DNA of 33,896 bases from FEN-680 sp036845225 (lineage in GTDB: Bacteria; Actinomycetota; Geothermincolia; Fen-727; Anoxymicrobiaceae), in assembly GCA_036845225.1 (NCBI GenBank), contig DAIUEJ010000032.1:1-33896 (forward strand), written 5' to 3'. The position numbers and the translations under genes were made by a program. Numbering within the stretch: the stretch's first letter is position 1; each line of letters opens with the position of its first letter. The notes under the pieces are model-generated. The model searched no databases. It was not told the DNA's origin and saw only the letters and a list, made by a program, of their open reading frames with translations. This document shows, in pieces, positions 24,470 to 31,157 of this stretch.

Positions 24470-25051
24470 TTGTTCGAGATCAGAGTTCACGGTCTTGGAG
24501 GCCAGGGCGCGGTGACCCTGTGCACCTGGTTGGCCCAGGCCGCGTACGAGCGTGGCAGGCACGTGCAGGCGTTCCCGTTCTTCGGGGCGGAGCGCAGGGG
24601 CGCGCCGGTCAAGGCTTTCGTGCGGCTCGATGACGACCCGATATACCTGCGCAGCCAGGTCTACCACCCCGACCTTCTCCTCGTGATGAGCGTGGATCTC
24701 ACCGGGCAGGCGATCGAAGAAGGGATTAAGCCGGACGGCCGGCTCCTCGTCAACGCGGGGGCGGAGCTGGCAGAGAAGCTCGCGGAGCGCTTCGCCAGGG
24801 AGGTCCACTACCTGGACGCGACAGGCATCGCGCTCGACCTGGGCCTCGAGATAGAGGGCATGCCCATGGTGAACCTGCCTCTCTTCGGGGCAATGGTGAG
24901 CCAGTCGGGCGCGTCCGACCTGGAAGGGGCGCTGCGGGTAGTGCGGGAGGTCGCCTCCAAGCGGGGCAACCTGGAGGCCTACGAGAAAGCCGCCACGGCG
25001 GGTTTCGAAGGCGTGATGATCGCCGGAGTCCAGGAGGCCAGGGCCCTTTAG
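24470..25051 (+). CDS. 2-oxoacid:ferredoxin oxidoreductase, gamma subunit
   Basis: A 193-residue gamma subunit of a pyruvate/2-oxoacid:ferredoxin oxidoreductase, the CoA-binding part of the complex. The N-terminal FEIRVHGLGGQGAVTL motif, GAERRGAPVKAFVRLDD and NLPLFGAMV are typical. TTG 24470 is chosen because the conserved N-terminus starts there and AAAGG lies nine bases upstream. Another in-frame TTG two codons earlier is possible. The frame is open upstream to 24245, but that part shows no similarity. It is the first of four genes (gamma, delta, alpha, beta) encoding one complex. The 172 bases before it (24298-24469) show no clear promoter. Confidence 0.85.
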   Translation: MFEIRVHGLGGQGAVTLCTWLAQAAYERGRHVQAFPFFGAERRGAPVKAFVRLDDDPIYLRSQVYHPDLLLVMSVDLTGQAIEEGIKPDGRLLVNAGAELAEKLAERFAREVHYLDATGIALDLGLEIEGMPMVNLPLFGAMVSQSGASDLEGALRVVREVASKRGNLEAYEKAATAGFEGVMIAGVQEARAL

Positions 25052-25086
25052 AACCGGCGGATTCGGCTCGCGGAAGTACGGGGGAT

Positions 25087-25359
25087 ATGGAAGAGAAGAA
25101 GGAAGAAATCGGCTATATGACCTCGGTGTCGAGGCCGGTCAAAGGGTGCGCCGGCGACACCGGTGAGTGGCGTGTGTTCCGCCCCGTCAAGGACGCGGAC
25201 AAGTGCAACGAGTGCCTGCTCTGCTGGGTGTTCTGCCCCGAGGCCACCATCTCCAAGGAAGGCCTCGAGATCGACTACCAGTACTGCAAGGGCTGCGGCA
25301 TCTGTGCCGTGGAGTGCCCGACCGGGGCCATGACCATGGTCAAGGAGGAGAAGCAGTGA
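25087..25359 (+). CDS. 2-oxoacid:ferredoxin oxidoreductase, delta (2[4Fe-4S] ferredoxin) subunit
   Basis: A 90-residue ferredoxin-like subunit that passes electrons from the TPP site to external ferredoxin. Two complete cluster motifs are visible: C40, C43, C46, C50 (KCNECLLCWVFCP) and C67, C70, C73, C77 (YCKGCGICAVECP). The start is ATG 25087 with GGGGG just upstream. Its TGA overlaps the GTG start of the alpha gene (GTGA), and the AAGGAGGAG near its end is the ribosome site for alpha, so the two are tightly coupled. Confidence 0.95.
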   Translation: MEEKKEEIGYMTSVSRPVKGCAGDTGEWRVFRPVKDADKCNECLLCWVFCPEATISKEGLEIDYQYCKGCGICAVECPTGAMTMVKEEKQ

Positions 25360-26576
25360 GGGTGCTCGAGACGGGCAACCACCTGGTGGCGCTCGCGGCC
25401 AACGCCTCCGCGGTCGAGGTAGTGCCGGCTTATCCCATCACCCCGCAGACGCAGATCATCGAGATGATCGCCGAGCTCATCGCCGAAGGGAAGATGGACG
25501 CGGAGTACATCCCGGTGGAGTCGGAGCACAGCGCCTGCGCGGCGCTGGTCTCATCTTCGCTGACTGGCGCGCGCTCTTTCTCCGCGACCAGCTCGCACGG
25601 CCTGGCGTACATGCACGAGATGCTCCACTACGCCGCGGGCATACGCGTTCCCGTGGTCCTGGTCAACGTCAACCGCGCGCTGGGGCCCGGCTGGAACATC
25701 TGGTGCGACCACCAGGACTCGATAAGCCAGCGCGACACGGGCTGGCTGCAGGTCTACGTCGCAAGCCACCAGGAGGCGGTCGACACGGTCATCCAGGCGT
25801 TCAGGATAACCGAAGACTCCTCCGTGCTGATGCCGATGATGATCAACATGGACGCATTCGTGCTCTCTCACACCTACATGGATGCCGAGGTGCCCGACCG
25901 CGAAGAGGTCGCGAAGTACCTGCCGCCGTACAGGCCGCGATGGAGGCTCGATGTCAGGAAGCCGGTCACCCACGGCTCGGTCGTCTATCCCGTAGATTTC
26001 AGCGAGACCCGGGAGTCGATGCAGATCGGGCAGGCGAACGCCCGTGAGGTCGTCACCCGAGCGGCGGAGGAGTTCCGTGAGATGTTCGGCCGCTGGCACG
26101 GCGACCTCGTCGAGCCTTACATGATGGACGGAGCGCGATACGTGATCGTGGCGCTGGGAAGCCTCGCGGCTGAGAGCAAGGTCGCGGTCGACTCGCTGCG
26201 GGCCAGGGGGAAAGAGGTCGGCCTGTTGAGGGTGCGCTTCTTCCGGCCGTTCCCGAACGAGGAACTGCGCGCGCTCTGCGCCGGCCGCGAGGGCCTGCTG
26301 GTCATCGACAGGGATTATTCTTACGGCAACGAGGGCGCGCTGTTCACCGAGACCAAAGGCGCCCTGTTCGGCCACGTGGACGTCCCCGCGCGCAACCTCA
26401 TCGTCGGGCTCGGTGGGCGCGATGTCACCTTCGAGCAGATCGAGGGGTTTGTGGAGAAGGCGTGGGCGGGAGAGCTCGGAGACGTCACCTGGGGAGACTC
26501 GCACATAAGCCCCGCACACGAGGTCACCCGGGAGATACTGTGCGAGTTCTCGGAGCTGCTGGACAAAGACTCATAA
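25356..26576 (+). CDS. 2-oxoacid:ferredoxin oxidoreductase, alpha subunit
   Basis: A 406-residue alpha subunit. The pyrimidine-binding domain begins NHLVALAANASAVEVVPAYPITPQTQI and includes the conserved SSHGLAYMHEMLHYAAG. The remainder matches domain II, with RVRFFRPFPNEEL near its end. GTG 25356 is the start: it overlaps the delta stop by four bases, and AGGAGG lies about ten bases upstream. Upstream extension in the same frame runs antisense-like through the delta gene and has no similarity. A hairpin lies in the 54-base gap before the beta gene. Among 2-oxoacids, pyruvate is the commonest substrate for this four-subunit form. Confidence 0.9.
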   Translation: MRVLETGNHLVALAANASAVEVVPAYPITPQTQIIEMIAELIAEGKMDAEYIPVESEHSACAALVSSSLTGARSFSATSSHGLAYMHEMLHYAAGIRVPVVLVNVNRALGPGWNIWCDHQDSISQRDTGWLQVYVASHQEAVDTVIQAFRITEDSSVLMPMMINMDAFVLSHTYMDAEVPDREEVAKYLPPYRPRWRLDVRKPVTHGSVVYPVDFSETRESMQIGQANAREVVTRAAEEFREMFGRWHGDLVEPYMMDGARYVIVALGSLAAESKVAVDSLRARGKEVGLLRVRFFRPFPNEELRALCAGREGLLVIDRDYSYGNEGALFTETKGALFGHVDVPARNLIVGLGGRDVTFEQIEGFVEKAWAGELGDVTWGDSHISPAHEVTREILCEFSELLDKDS

Positions 26577-26577
26577 C

Positions 26578-26604
26578 GCAACAAGGGGTCAGACCACTTG
26601 TTGC
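26578..26604 (+). repeat. Hairpin with GGGGTCAGACC core between the alpha and beta genes
   Basis: GCAACAAG (26578-26585) is the exact inverse of CTTGTTGC (26597-26604). Inside, GGTC and GACC pair around a single A, with one mismatch between the stems. It sits two bases after the alpha stop codon. It shares its core and overall shape with the palindrome at 2784-2814. Without a T-run it is not a standard terminator, but it could reduce read-through or stabilise the upstream message. Confidence 0.6.
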
Positions 26605-26630
26605 ATTCTGTGTGGAAGGCATGATGAGGA

Positions 26631-27563
26631 ATGGTTAGATTCAAAGACCTGCCGGAAGAGGAGCTGTTCCTGGCGGGCAGCACCGCGTGCCAGGGTTGTC
26701 CGTCGAGCCTTGCGCTCCGGATCGCCTTCAAGGCGCTGGGCAAGAACACCCTGCTCATAGTGGTGGCATCGTGCACCTCGGTCCTCCAGGGCTCGTACCC
26801 GTTCTCGGCGATCAACCTGCCTCTGATCAACGTCGCGTTCGCCACCGGGGGAGCGAGCGCCTCAGGGGTGTCGGCGGGCATCAAGGCGTTGGCCAAGCGC
26901 GGGGAACTGGAGGAAGAGCCGACTGTCCTGGTCTGGGCCGGCGACGGTGGGACCTACGACATAGGCATCCAGTCCCTCTCGGGCGCGGCCGAGCGGGAGA
27001 CTGACTTCATCTACGTCTGCTACAACAACGAGATGTACTCGAACACCGGTACGCAGCGCAGCGGCGCCACGCCGCTGGGCGCCTGGACGACGACTACCCC
27101 CGGTGGAAAGTCCCAGCACCGCAAGGACATCTCCCAGATCATGATCGCTCACCGCATCCCGTACGTCGCGACCGTGTCGCTCGCTTACCCGCTCGACTTC
27201 TACCAGAAGATGCAGAAAGCGAAGAGCATCAAGGGGACCAAGTACCTCGAGATCATGGCGCCGTGCCCTCCGGGCTGGAAGTTCCCTTCGAGCCAGATGA
27301 TCGAGGTCAGCCGCCTGGCGGTGCAGAGCGGCATGTGGCTGCTGTACGAGCACGAAGCCGGCGAGACCCGTTTCACCGCGGCGACGAAGCGGATCCTTGA
27401 GGGCAAGGTCAAGCGCAAGCCCGTCAAGGACTACCTCGAGATCCAGGGTCGCTTCAGGCAGATACTTTCCTCTCCCGAGGGACAGCAGGCTGAGGACCTG
27501 CTGGAGGAAGAGGTCTCCGAGTCCATCAGGAGGCTCCAGGGCTGGGTCCCGGAGTACATCTAG
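26631..27563 (+). CDS. 2-oxoacid:ferredoxin oxidoreductase, beta (TPP-binding) subunit
   Basis: A 310-residue TPP-binding subunit. The TPP/Mg motif is GDGGTYDIGIQSL (G104-D105 onward) through NNEMYSNTG near 132-140. Four cysteines for the proximal [4Fe-4S] cluster are visible: C20 and C23 (ACQGCPSSLALR), C48 (ASCTS) and C212 (APCPPGW). The ATPLGAWTTTTPGGK substrate-site stretch is characteristic. ATG 26631 is the only start in range that stays open; its ribosome site is weak (GAGGA next to the ATG, GGAAGG further up). A 16-base palindrome and a terminator follow at once, closing the operon. Confidence 0.95.
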   Translation: MVRFKDLPEEELFLAGSTACQGCPSSLALRIAFKALGKNTLLIVVASCTSVLQGSYPFSAINLPLINVAFATGGASASGVSAGIKALAKRGELEEEPTVLVWAGDGGTYDIGIQSLSGAAERETDFIYVCYNNEMYSNTGTQRSGATPLGAWTTTTPGGKSQHRKDISQIMIAHRIPYVATVSLAYPLDFYQKMQKAKSIKGTKYLEIMAPCPPGWKFPSSQMIEVSRLAVQSGMWLLYEHEAGETRFTAATKRILEGKVKRKPVKDYLEIQGRFRQILSSPEGQQAEDLLEEEVSESIRRLQGWVPEYI

Positions 27564-27564
27564 G

Positions 27565-27580
27565 CGATATCGCGATATCG
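27565..27580. other. Perfect 16-base palindrome after the beta subunit gene
   Basis: CGATATCGCGATATCG is identical on both strands and is itself two copies of the palindrome CGATATCG. It starts two bases after the stop codon and abuts the terminator stem. It could bind a dimeric regulator or arise by chance duplication. Confidence 0.5.
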
Positions 27581-27608
27581 GCGCGGGACACCAGCCGCGC
27601 GTCTTTTC
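27581..27608 (+). terminator. Rho-independent terminator of the oxidoreductase operon
   Basis: GCGCGG (27581-27586) pairs with CCGCGC (27595-27600) around an eight-base loop, followed by GTCTTTTCCC. Its position between the beta gene and the tRNA gene fits a terminator. Confidence 0.65.
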
Positions 27609-27641
27609 CCTCCGTGGCGAAATCTGTTAACCTTTCAGACA

Positions 27642-27717
27642 GCCGGTGTAGCTCAGTCGGTAGAGCGGCTCACTCGTAATGAGCAGGTCCGCGGTTCGAA
27701 TCCGCGCGCCGGCTCCA
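27642..27717 (+). tRNA. tRNA-Thr (anticodon CGT), CCA encoded
   Basis: A 76-base cloverleaf. GCCGGTG pairs with CGCCGGC in the acceptor stem, with one G-U pair. The D arm is GCTCAGTCGGTAGAGC. The anticodon stem GCTCA/TGAGC encloses the loop CTCGTAA, so the anticodon is CGT, reading ACG threonine codons. The T arm is CGCGG-TTCGAAT-CCGCG. The 3' CCA is encoded. Fragments matching its T arm and 3' end recur downstream to 28096. Confidence 0.97.
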
Positions 27718-27735
27718 CATCAGCAACCACTCAAT

Positions 27736-27750
27736 GCGCGGATTCGAACC
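27736..27750 (-). repeat. Inverted copy of the tRNA-Thr T arm, first
   Basis: GCGCGGATTCGAACC is the exact inverse of tRNA bases 27693-27707 and could fold back onto them, which might interfere with tRNA folding in a long precursor. The same 15 bases recur at 28082-28096. Confidence 0.7.
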
Positions 27751-27812
27751 AGGGGGGCCGATTTCTGTCGCGGGGGGAAGGTCCACCCGCGACTCAAACG
27801 TGGGGGGTGACA

Positions 27813-27856
27813 GAAGCCCGAAGGGCTTCGCCCTCAGGGGGGATGAAATCCCCCCT
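27813..27856. repeat. Tandem pair of hairpins, each with a GAA loop
   Basis: GAAGCCC-GAA-GGGCTTC (27813-27829) is followed six bases later by AGGGGGGAT-GAA-ATCCCCCCT (27836-27856). Both stems are perfect, of seven and nine base pairs, and both have the loop GAA. A terminator role for the tRNA is possible, but no T-run follows. Confidence 0.65.
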
Positions 27857-28022
27857 AGGGGAGCGCGGAAACCTGAACAGCGGCCCCAGTCGATAGTCAC
27901 TTCCAAGACTGGATGCGCGTTCTAGACCTGGGTTCTGCCATGCCGCTCGGCTTAGTAATCTGTGATCAGAATGCAACGAGTGTCCTGTCACCAAATATAA
28001 TGAGACGCAGGTTGAAGCGCTC

Positions 28023-28048
28023 GGTTCGTATTCCCGCGCCGGCTCCAC
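28023..28048 (+). repeat. Degenerate copy of the tRNA-Thr 3' end (att-like)
   Basis: CGCGCCGGCTCCAC (28035-28048) is identical to tRNA bases 27705-27718, and GGTTCG just before it matches the T loop. The D arm and anticodon arm are missing. A direct repeat of a tRNA 3' end is the usual mark of an integration site, but the 330 bases between the copies hold no integrase. Confidence 0.6.
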
Positions 28049-28081
28049 TTCACAACAGCGGTGACGATAACGATGTCTGCG

Positions 28082-28096
28082 GCGCGGATTCGAACC
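28082..28096 (-). repeat. Inverted copy of the tRNA-Thr T arm, second
   Basis: It is identical to the 15 bases at 27736-27750. It lies just upstream of the start of the small zinc-ribbon gene, and the bases right after it (GAGG) form that gene's probable ribosome site. Confidence 0.65.
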
Positions 28097-28108
28097 GAGG
28101 CGGTGGTT

Positions 28109-28420
28109 ATGACCGACGACGGGGCCGACAATCTCAGCGACCGCGGGGCGGGCTGGCACGTGGAGGGAGTCACCCCAATCGAGCCCGGCCCTGAGCCGTG
28201 CCAGCAGTGCGGCGAGTTGCTCAAACCCGAAGCGATGGCATGCCCGATCTGTGGCGAGCCGAACAGGAGCTTTGCCGCTCCTCCGGCCGCCGGCCCCGAG
28301 CCGGCGAATCAAAAGAATAAGTCCTCGCAGCACAGCATCCTCTATGACACGGGAGCCGCCACGGCTGAGGTCGCCGACACTGTCCTCGATATCCTCAACA
28401 TCTTCGGCGGCGGTATCTGA
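28109..28420 (+). CDS. Small double-CxxC zinc-ribbon protein, function unknown
   Basis: A 103-residue protein with one zinc ribbon, PCQQCGELLKPEAMACPICGEPNR, at about residues 31-54, flanked by polar low-complexity sequence. A hydrophobic C-terminus (ATAEVADTVLDILNIFGGGI) could be an amphipathic or membrane-associating helix. ATG 28109 is chosen because CGAGG lies eight bases upstream. A longer version beginning at GTG 28061 would translate through the inverted tRNA T-arm repeat and is less likely. Zinc ribbons of this kind occur in many unrelated small bacterial proteins, so no role is proposed. The histidine kinase gene follows after 140 bases in the same direction. Confidence 0.55.
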   Translation: MTDDGADNLSDRGAGWHVEGVTPIEPGPEPCQQCGELLKPEAMACPICGEPNRSFAAPPAAGPEPANQKNKSSQHSILYDTGAATAEVADTVLDILNIFGGGI

Positions 28421-28560
28421 CCCTGTGGCGCTTACAACGCGCAGCCTTCGTATGTTCGTCTCAAGATTTCAAGGTGGGTGCCGAATCTAGGAAGAGCGGC
28501 CGGCAGCAGGCACAGGCGTATCGGCCGGCGCCCGGTTGGACGCTGTCCGGAAGAGGTCTA

Positions 28561-31050
28561 TTGATCACTAACCACGACGAGAGGACAACACCACCCGGCC
28601 CAGGCGCGGGCGACGACGCCATCGCTGAGGCCCTCCAGGAGGCCCGAGCGGAACTGGCCCGGCTTCAGCAGCTCTACTCCGTCATGGGCAAGACCGGCGA
28701 GCTCGCAGTACGCGTCCGCGAACCGCAGCAGCTCCACGAGCAGGTCTGCCGTGTTCTGGTTGACGAGCGGCTGGCGCTCATGGCCTGGGTGGGGATGGTC
28801 GACCCCGAGAGCAAGGTCGTCAACCCGGTCGCATTCTCGGGCAAAGACGAAGGCTTCCTGCAGGCGACCAGGCACTCCGCTCTCGAGATACCTCAAGGCC
28901 TCGGGCCGACCGGTGTCGCTACGCGTGAAGGCCGCGAGGACGTCTGCGAGAACATCGGCCGTGAGCTGCGGATGGCCCCCTGGCAGGACGAGGCCCGCCG
29001 GCGCGGATACGTCTCCTGCGCTGCCTTCCCGCTCAAGCTGGGGAACCAGCCAGTGGGAGCGCTCACCTTGTACGGAGCCGAGGAAGGCGCCTTCGAAGGC
29101 AGGGCAGGAAAGCTGCTGGCCTCGCTTGCCGAAGACGTCTCATTCGCGATGGAATCGATCCAGAGGGACGGTCTCCGCGAGCGGGCCGAGGAGTCGCTGC
29201 GACGCAGCGAACAGTACTACAGGGCGCTCATCGAGAACGCCCAGGACATCATCGCCGTCATCGACGCCGGCGGCTCCATCAAGTACGTCAGCCCGTCCGC
29301 CGAAAGGCTTCTCGGGTACAAGCGCTCGGAGTTGCGGGACCGCAACGTGTTCGATTTCGTCAACCCCGGCGACCTCGAGCGACTGACCAGGCTCCACGCG
29401 GAGCTCCTCGCCGAGCCGGGAAGCAGCAGGCAGGCACCCGCGCGCCTGCGTCACAAGAACGAGGCTTACCGCGACCTCGACCTGGTGGGACAGAGCTTCG
29501 TGGACTCCGCGGATGACCTGAACGTCGTGATCAACGCCAGGGACGTCACCGACAAGAAAGCCATCGACGAGGCGCAGCGCAAGGACCGCGACTTCATCTC
29601 CGCCGTGATAAACACCACAGCGGCGCTGGTGGTCGTCTTCGACCAGGACGGCCGCATCATCCTGTTCAACAGGACCGCCGAGGAGGCCACCGGCTACAGG
29701 TTCTCCGAGGTCAGAGGTCGGACAGCCGAGTTATTCATCGCGCCGGACGAGACCGAAGAGGTCAGACACGCGTTCGGAAGGTTTCTCGCCGGCGACCCCG
29801 CGCACCGGACGCTCGAGATCCACTGGATCACACAGCACGGGGCCAGGCGCCTGATATCGCTGTCGAGCACGGTGATGGCCGCGGATAAGGGCTCGAGCTC
29901 GTTCATCATCTGCACCGGCAGCGACATCACGGAGCACCGGGAGGCCGAAGAGGCGCTGCGCGAATCCGAGGCGCAGTACCGCACCATCTTCGAGTCGACC
30001 GGGACCGCGATGTGCATCATCGCCCCCGACGAGAAAGTCACGTTCCAGAACCAGGAGTTCGAGCGGATGACGGGGTACGGCGCGGAGGAGGTCGAAGGGC
30101 TGAAGCTCTTCACCGACTTTCTTGTCGGAGACGGCGTGGAGAGCTTCGCGAGCTACCACCGCGAGACGAACAGGAGCAGGAGCAGCGCGCCGGTGCATTT
30201 CGAATGCCGGATAGTTGATAAGGCTTCGAACACCCTGAACGTGCTCGCGAACATGGGGCTGCTGCCCGGGCAGGACGCATGCGTTGTCTCGCTGATCGAC
30301 GTCACGCGCGAGCGGAACTATGGGAAGGACCTCGCGGAGACCGCCGAGAGGCTGAGGCATTTCCTGACGGTCGCCTCGCACGAGCTGCGCCACCCGATCA
30401 CGATCGTCAAAGGCTACGCGAACACCCGGAGCAGCTTCATCGACGAGATGCCCAGAGAGCACGTGATGGAGATACTGCAGGATATCGACGCCTCCACCGA
30501 CCGTCTGACGCGGTACGTGGAGGAGCTGATGGACGTCTCGAGGGTCGAGGAGGGACGGTTCCCTGTTACCACCAGGTACGCCGACACGGATATGCTCATC
30601 AAGATGACGTTGGAGGACATGCAGGTGATGGGGGCCGACAACGAGTTCATCGCGCACATCAGCCCCGACGTGCGCAAGATCAGCGTCGACCCCGAGAAGT
30701 TCGTGCAGCTCCTGGTCATCCTGCTCGAGAACGCGATCAAGTTCTCCCCGGCGGGCTCCGCTGTCGAGATCGAGCTCAGCCGCGAGGGACCCTGGCTCGA
30801 GGGGGCCGTGCTCGACCGTGGGATCGGCATCAGCGAAAGTGACCGGACAAGGGTGTTCGACCGTTTCTACCAGGTCGAGGACACCATGCACCACTCGACC
30901 CCGGGCATGGGCCTCGGACTGTACATCGCCCGGGAGATAGCCACCGCGCACGGAGGGGGCATCTGGGCCGAGGCGCGGGACGGAGGCGGTTCGGTCTTCA
31001 AGTTCAGGCTTCCCCTGGCGGCCGAGCCGTCACTCGAAGCATCTTCCTGA
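28561..31050 (+). CDS. GAF - triple PAS sensor histidine kinase
   Basis: An 829-residue kinase without evident membrane helices, hence probably cytoplasmic. A GAF domain occupies about residues 35-215. Three PAS domains start near 218, 343 and 473. The dimerisation/phosphoacceptor helix reads TVASHELRHPITIVKGYA with the phosphorylated His at about 607. The ATPase domain has its N box at N724 (LLENAIKFSP), DRGIGIS from D752, FDRFYQ and GMGLGLYIA. All catalytic boxes are intact. No response regulator gene is adjacent, so it is an orphan kinase. TTG 28561 is chosen because AGAGGT lies three bases before it and the polar N-terminus is typical; a GTG at 28474 is an alternative start. Confidence 0.85.
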   Translation: MITNHDERTTPPGPGAGDDAIAEALQEARAELARLQQLYSVMGKTGELAVRVREPQQLHEQVCRVLVDERLALMAWVGMVDPESKVVNPVAFSGKDEGFLQATRHSALEIPQGLGPTGVATREGREDVCENIGRELRMAPWQDEARRRGYVSCAAFPLKLGNQPVGALTLYGAEEGAFEGRAGKLLASLAEDVSFAMESIQRDGLRERAEESLRRSEQYYRALIENAQDIIAVIDAGGSIKYVSPSAERLLGYKRSELRDRNVFDFVNPGDLERLTRLHAELLAEPGSSRQAPARLRHKNEAYRDLDLVGQSFVDSADDLNVVINARDVTDKKAIDEAQRKDRDFISAVINTTAALVVVFDQDGRIILFNRTAEEATGYRFSEVRGRTAELFIAPDETEEVRHAFGRFLAGDPAHRTLEIHWITQHGARRLISLSSTVMAADKGSSSFIICTGSDITEHREAEEALRESEAQYRTIFESTGTAMCIIAPDEKVTFQNQEFERMTGYGAEEVEGLKLFTDFLVGDGVESFASYHRETNRSRSSAPVHFECRIVDKASNTLNVLANMGLLPGQDACVVSLIDVTRERNYGKDLAETAERLRHFLTVASHELRHPITIVKGYANTRSSFIDEMPREHVMEILQDIDASTDRLTRYVEELMDVSRVEEGRFPVTTRYADTDMLIKMTLEDMQVMGADNEFIAHISPDVRKISVDPEKFVQLLVILLENAIKFSPAGSAVEIELSREGPWLEGAVLDRGIGISESDRTRVFDRFYQVEDTMHHSTPGMGLGLYIAREIATAHGGGIWAEARDGGGSVFKFRLPLAAEPSLEASS

Positions 31051-31120
31051 CGGCGCGAGCCCGCCCCACAAACCCCCATACGCCGTTCGCGGTATGGCTC
31101 ACCCGCCGGCGTCCAACTGA

Positions 31121-31126
31121 TATAGT
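31121..31126 (+). promoter_or_regulatory. Possible -10 box before the CapA-like gene
   Basis: TATAGT lies about 30 bases before ATG 31158, at a distance that would give a short leader containing AAGGAGGAG. No clear -35 box is present, so this is tentative. Confidence 0.3.
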
Positions 31127-31157
31127 AATCCCCTGTGTCCGCAAAAAAGGAGGAGCG

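Larger units (their letters stand above)
27718..28108. other. Gene-free stretch with tRNA-end fragments and hairpins
   Basis: About 390 bases with no supported gene. It holds an inverted copy of the tRNA T arm (27736-27750), an inverted pair TCGCGGG/CCCGCGA (27768-27774, 27786-27792), two hairpins with GAA loops (27813-27856), an AT-richer part with an isolated TATAAT near 27996, a degenerate copy of the tRNA 3' end (28023-28048) and a second inverted T arm (28082-28096). It looks like the remains of insertions or duplications at a tRNA gene. Confidence 0.6.

Noticed and set aside
27670..27906. Minus-strand frame crossing the tRNA gene, with a translation ending like SRRADSNRGPAHYE
   Set aside because: This is the familiar false protein made by translating the antisense strand of a tRNA gene.
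27718..28050. Intact integrative element between the tRNA gene and its partial 3' copy
   Set aside because: The 330 bases carry no integrase or any other gene; only a scar or repeat interpretation is supportable.
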